A DNA stretch of 64,000 nucleotides, taken from contig NZ_MASN01000060.1 in the NCBI RefSeq assembly GCF_001861355.1, positions 62,001 to 126,000 on the forward strand, in the 5' to 3' direction. The translations under genes and the position numbers were made by a program. Source of the DNA: Natrialba sp. SSL1 (lineage in GTDB: Archaea; Halobacteriota; Halobacteria; Halobacteriales; Natrialbaceae). Below are positions 62,773 to 64,000 of the stretch, one piece after another. The stretch's first letter is position 1. Every line of letters begins with the position of its first letter. A model generated the notes under the pieces. That model saw nothing but the letters and a program-made list of their open reading frames with translations, made no database searches and was not told the origin of the DNA.

Positions 62773-62878
62773 CCAGCGCGACAGCGTCCATCCCAAAGCA
62801 ACCACGAATTACAACGCAAAAGTCAGAGGGAGCGCCGCGTCCGTCGTCAGTGACGGCCTGAAATCAGACAGAGCCGCC

Positions 62879-63892
62879 TCAGAACGCCGCCTCGATCCGC
62901 TCGAGTGCCGCTTCGACATCGTCCGCCGACACATCGCGGTGCGTACAGAACCGAACCGTCGTCGGGCCGAACGCCGTCGCCAGCACGTCCTGCTCTTCTA
63001 AGGACTCGAGTACCGCCTCCGTGTCGAGCCCGGTACCAGCAACGTCCGCGAGGACGATGTTCGTCTCCGGCGCTTGCACGTCGAAGCCGTCGATCTCGTC
63101 CAGCCCGTTCGCGAGCGCGCGGGCGTTCTCGTGATCCGTTGCGAGTGACTCGACGTTCTCGAGTGCACAGAGTGCTGGGCCGGCGATGATGCCGGCCTGG
63201 CGCATGCCACCGCCGAGGAGCTTGCGGGTGCGACGGGCCTCCTCGATGAACGCCTCGGAGCCGGCGAGCATCGAGCCGACCGGCGCGCCGAGGCCCTTCG
63301 AGAGCGAGACCATGACGGTGTCGACCGGATCGACGATTTCGGCGACGGGAACGTCGAGCGCCGTCGCGGCGTTGAACACGCGCGCGCCGTCGAGATGGAC
63401 GGGGACGTCGTTCTCGTGGGCCGCCTCGGCTGCGGCAGCGATCTTTTCGGGGTCGATCGCGAGGCCGCCGCGGGCGTTGTGGGTGTTCTCGAGACAGAGC
63501 AGGCCGGTGCCGGGTCGGTGGAGTTCCTCCTCGACGAGGCCGGCCTCGACCTGTTCTGGCGTCGGGACGCCCCGGCCGGTGTCGAGCATCCGCACCTGCA
63601 GGCCGGCGAGGTCTGCAAAGCCCCCGAGTTCGTACTTCACGACGTGGCTCTTGCGGTCTGCGAGCACCTCCTGCCCGCGTTCGGTGTGGACGCGACCGGC
63701 GATCTGATTCGCCATCGTGCCCGTTGGACAGTACATCGCTGCCTCGGTGCCGAGCCGTGCAGCGACGCGGGACTCGAGTTCGGCCACAGTCGGGTCCTCG
63801 CGGTAGACGTCGTCGCCGACCTCGGCGTCTCGGGCAGCCTCGCGCATTCGATCGTCGGGTGTCGTCACGGTATCCGAGCGAAAGTCGATCAT
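62879..63892 (-). CDS. ltaE: Low-specificity L-threonine aldolase family protein
   Basis: PLP-dependent beta-elimination of threonine/allo-threonine to glycine and acetaldehyde. Starts at ATG 63892 with the family N-terminus MIDFRSDTVTTPDD. PLP lysine in MVSLSKGLGAPVGSM; HLDGARVFNAA and GGGMRQAGI are conserved. 337 residues. The open frame to 63931 adds 13 residues of no family character. The 108 bp beyond to the window end hold nothing else. Confidence 0.9.
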   Translation of the reverse strand: MIDFRSDTVTTPDDRMREAARDAEVGDDVYREDPTVAELESRVAARLGTEAAMYCPTGTMANQIAGRVHTERGQEVLADRKSHVVKYELGGFADLAGLQVRMLDTGRGVPTPEQVEAGLVEEELHRPGTGLLCLENTHNARGGLAIDPEKIAAAAEAAHENDVPVHLDGARVFNAATALDVPVAEIVDPVDTVMVSLSKGLGAPVGSMLAGSEAFIEEARRTRKLLGGGMRQAGIIAGPALCALENVESLATDHENARALANGLDEIDGFDVQAPETNIVLADVAGTGLDTEAVLESLEEQDVLATAFGPTTVRFCTHRDVSADDVEAALERIEAAF

Positions 63893-64000
63893 GCGACGCA
63901 GTTGCCGGTCGCCGGCAAAGAACGCTGGCATGTGCGGGCGGTCAGCCAGAGAGTCTCATACTCGGACACCCGTACGCCGTATCGGTGATCATAGTATTGT

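Overview
The window is a gene-dense, high-GC stretch of a haloarchaeal chromosome, most likely from the Natrialbaceae (Natrialba/Natronorubrum/Haloterrigena type). The evidence is the strongly acidic proteome, the 129-residue halophilic plant-type [2Fe-2S] ferredoxin, Tat-type lipoprotein signals (RR plus lipobox Cys), TATA boxes about 25-35 bp before start codons with little or no leader, archaeal LysW-dependent arginine biosynthesis, and very frequent CTCGAG hexamers. No rRNA, tRNA or CRISPR array was seen.

Layout. 1-4.7 kb: end of a zinc-finger protein, hisB and hisA, with a TrkH-type potassium channel between them. 4.9-11 kb: ion and anion transport (SLC13 permease with TrkA-C domains, two PiT-like permeases, a UspA protein) and a membrane-anchored protein built of tetrapeptide repeats. 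11.0-12.9 kb: an IS200/IS605 element (tnpA + tnpB) abutting a biotin operon (bioB-bioU-like-bioF-bioD, 12.9-17.0 kb) that has a BirA-type operator over its start. 17.5-31 kb: housekeeping genes (ferredoxin, phosphohexomutase, PRPP synthetase, ileS, Fe-S uracil-DNA glycosylase, HIT protein, prepilin peptidase) and several small membrane proteins. 32.8-43.9 kb: thrC, then a complete arginine locus argG-argH / argW-argX-argC-argB-argD-argE-argF read on the minus strand. 44-50.3 kb: a membrane-anchored winged-helix protein, an RNA-ligase-like protein, a Tat lipoprotein, an XPD/DinG-type helicase and a metallophosphoesterase.

50.8-62.5 kb is the most interesting region. It reads as one nitrogen-scavenging island: a class III aminotransferase and an NrpR-family regulator; a polyamine-type ABC importer (Tat lipoprotein binding protein, ATPase, one polypeptide carrying two fused permeases) followed by a nitrilase-superfamily amidase; a second NrpR paralogue on the opposite strand; then a 35-codon ORF, an agmatinase-type ureohydrolase and a class I aminotransferase. 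Each of the three plus-strand transcription units has a 4-N6-4 inverted repeat (GGAA-N6-TTCC once, GGCA-N6-TGCC twice) 32-36 bp downstream of its apparent TATA box. This is the architecture described for NrpR operators in methanogens. I infer a 2-oxoglutarate/nitrogen-controlled system for uptake and breakdown of a guanidino, polyamine or amide compound. The actual substrate cannot be read from the sequence.

A second regulatory finding is the BirA-like site at bioB together with the absence of bioA. A saccharopine-dehydrogenase-like gene sits where bioA would be expected, matching the BioU route to diaminopelargonate known from cyanobacteria.
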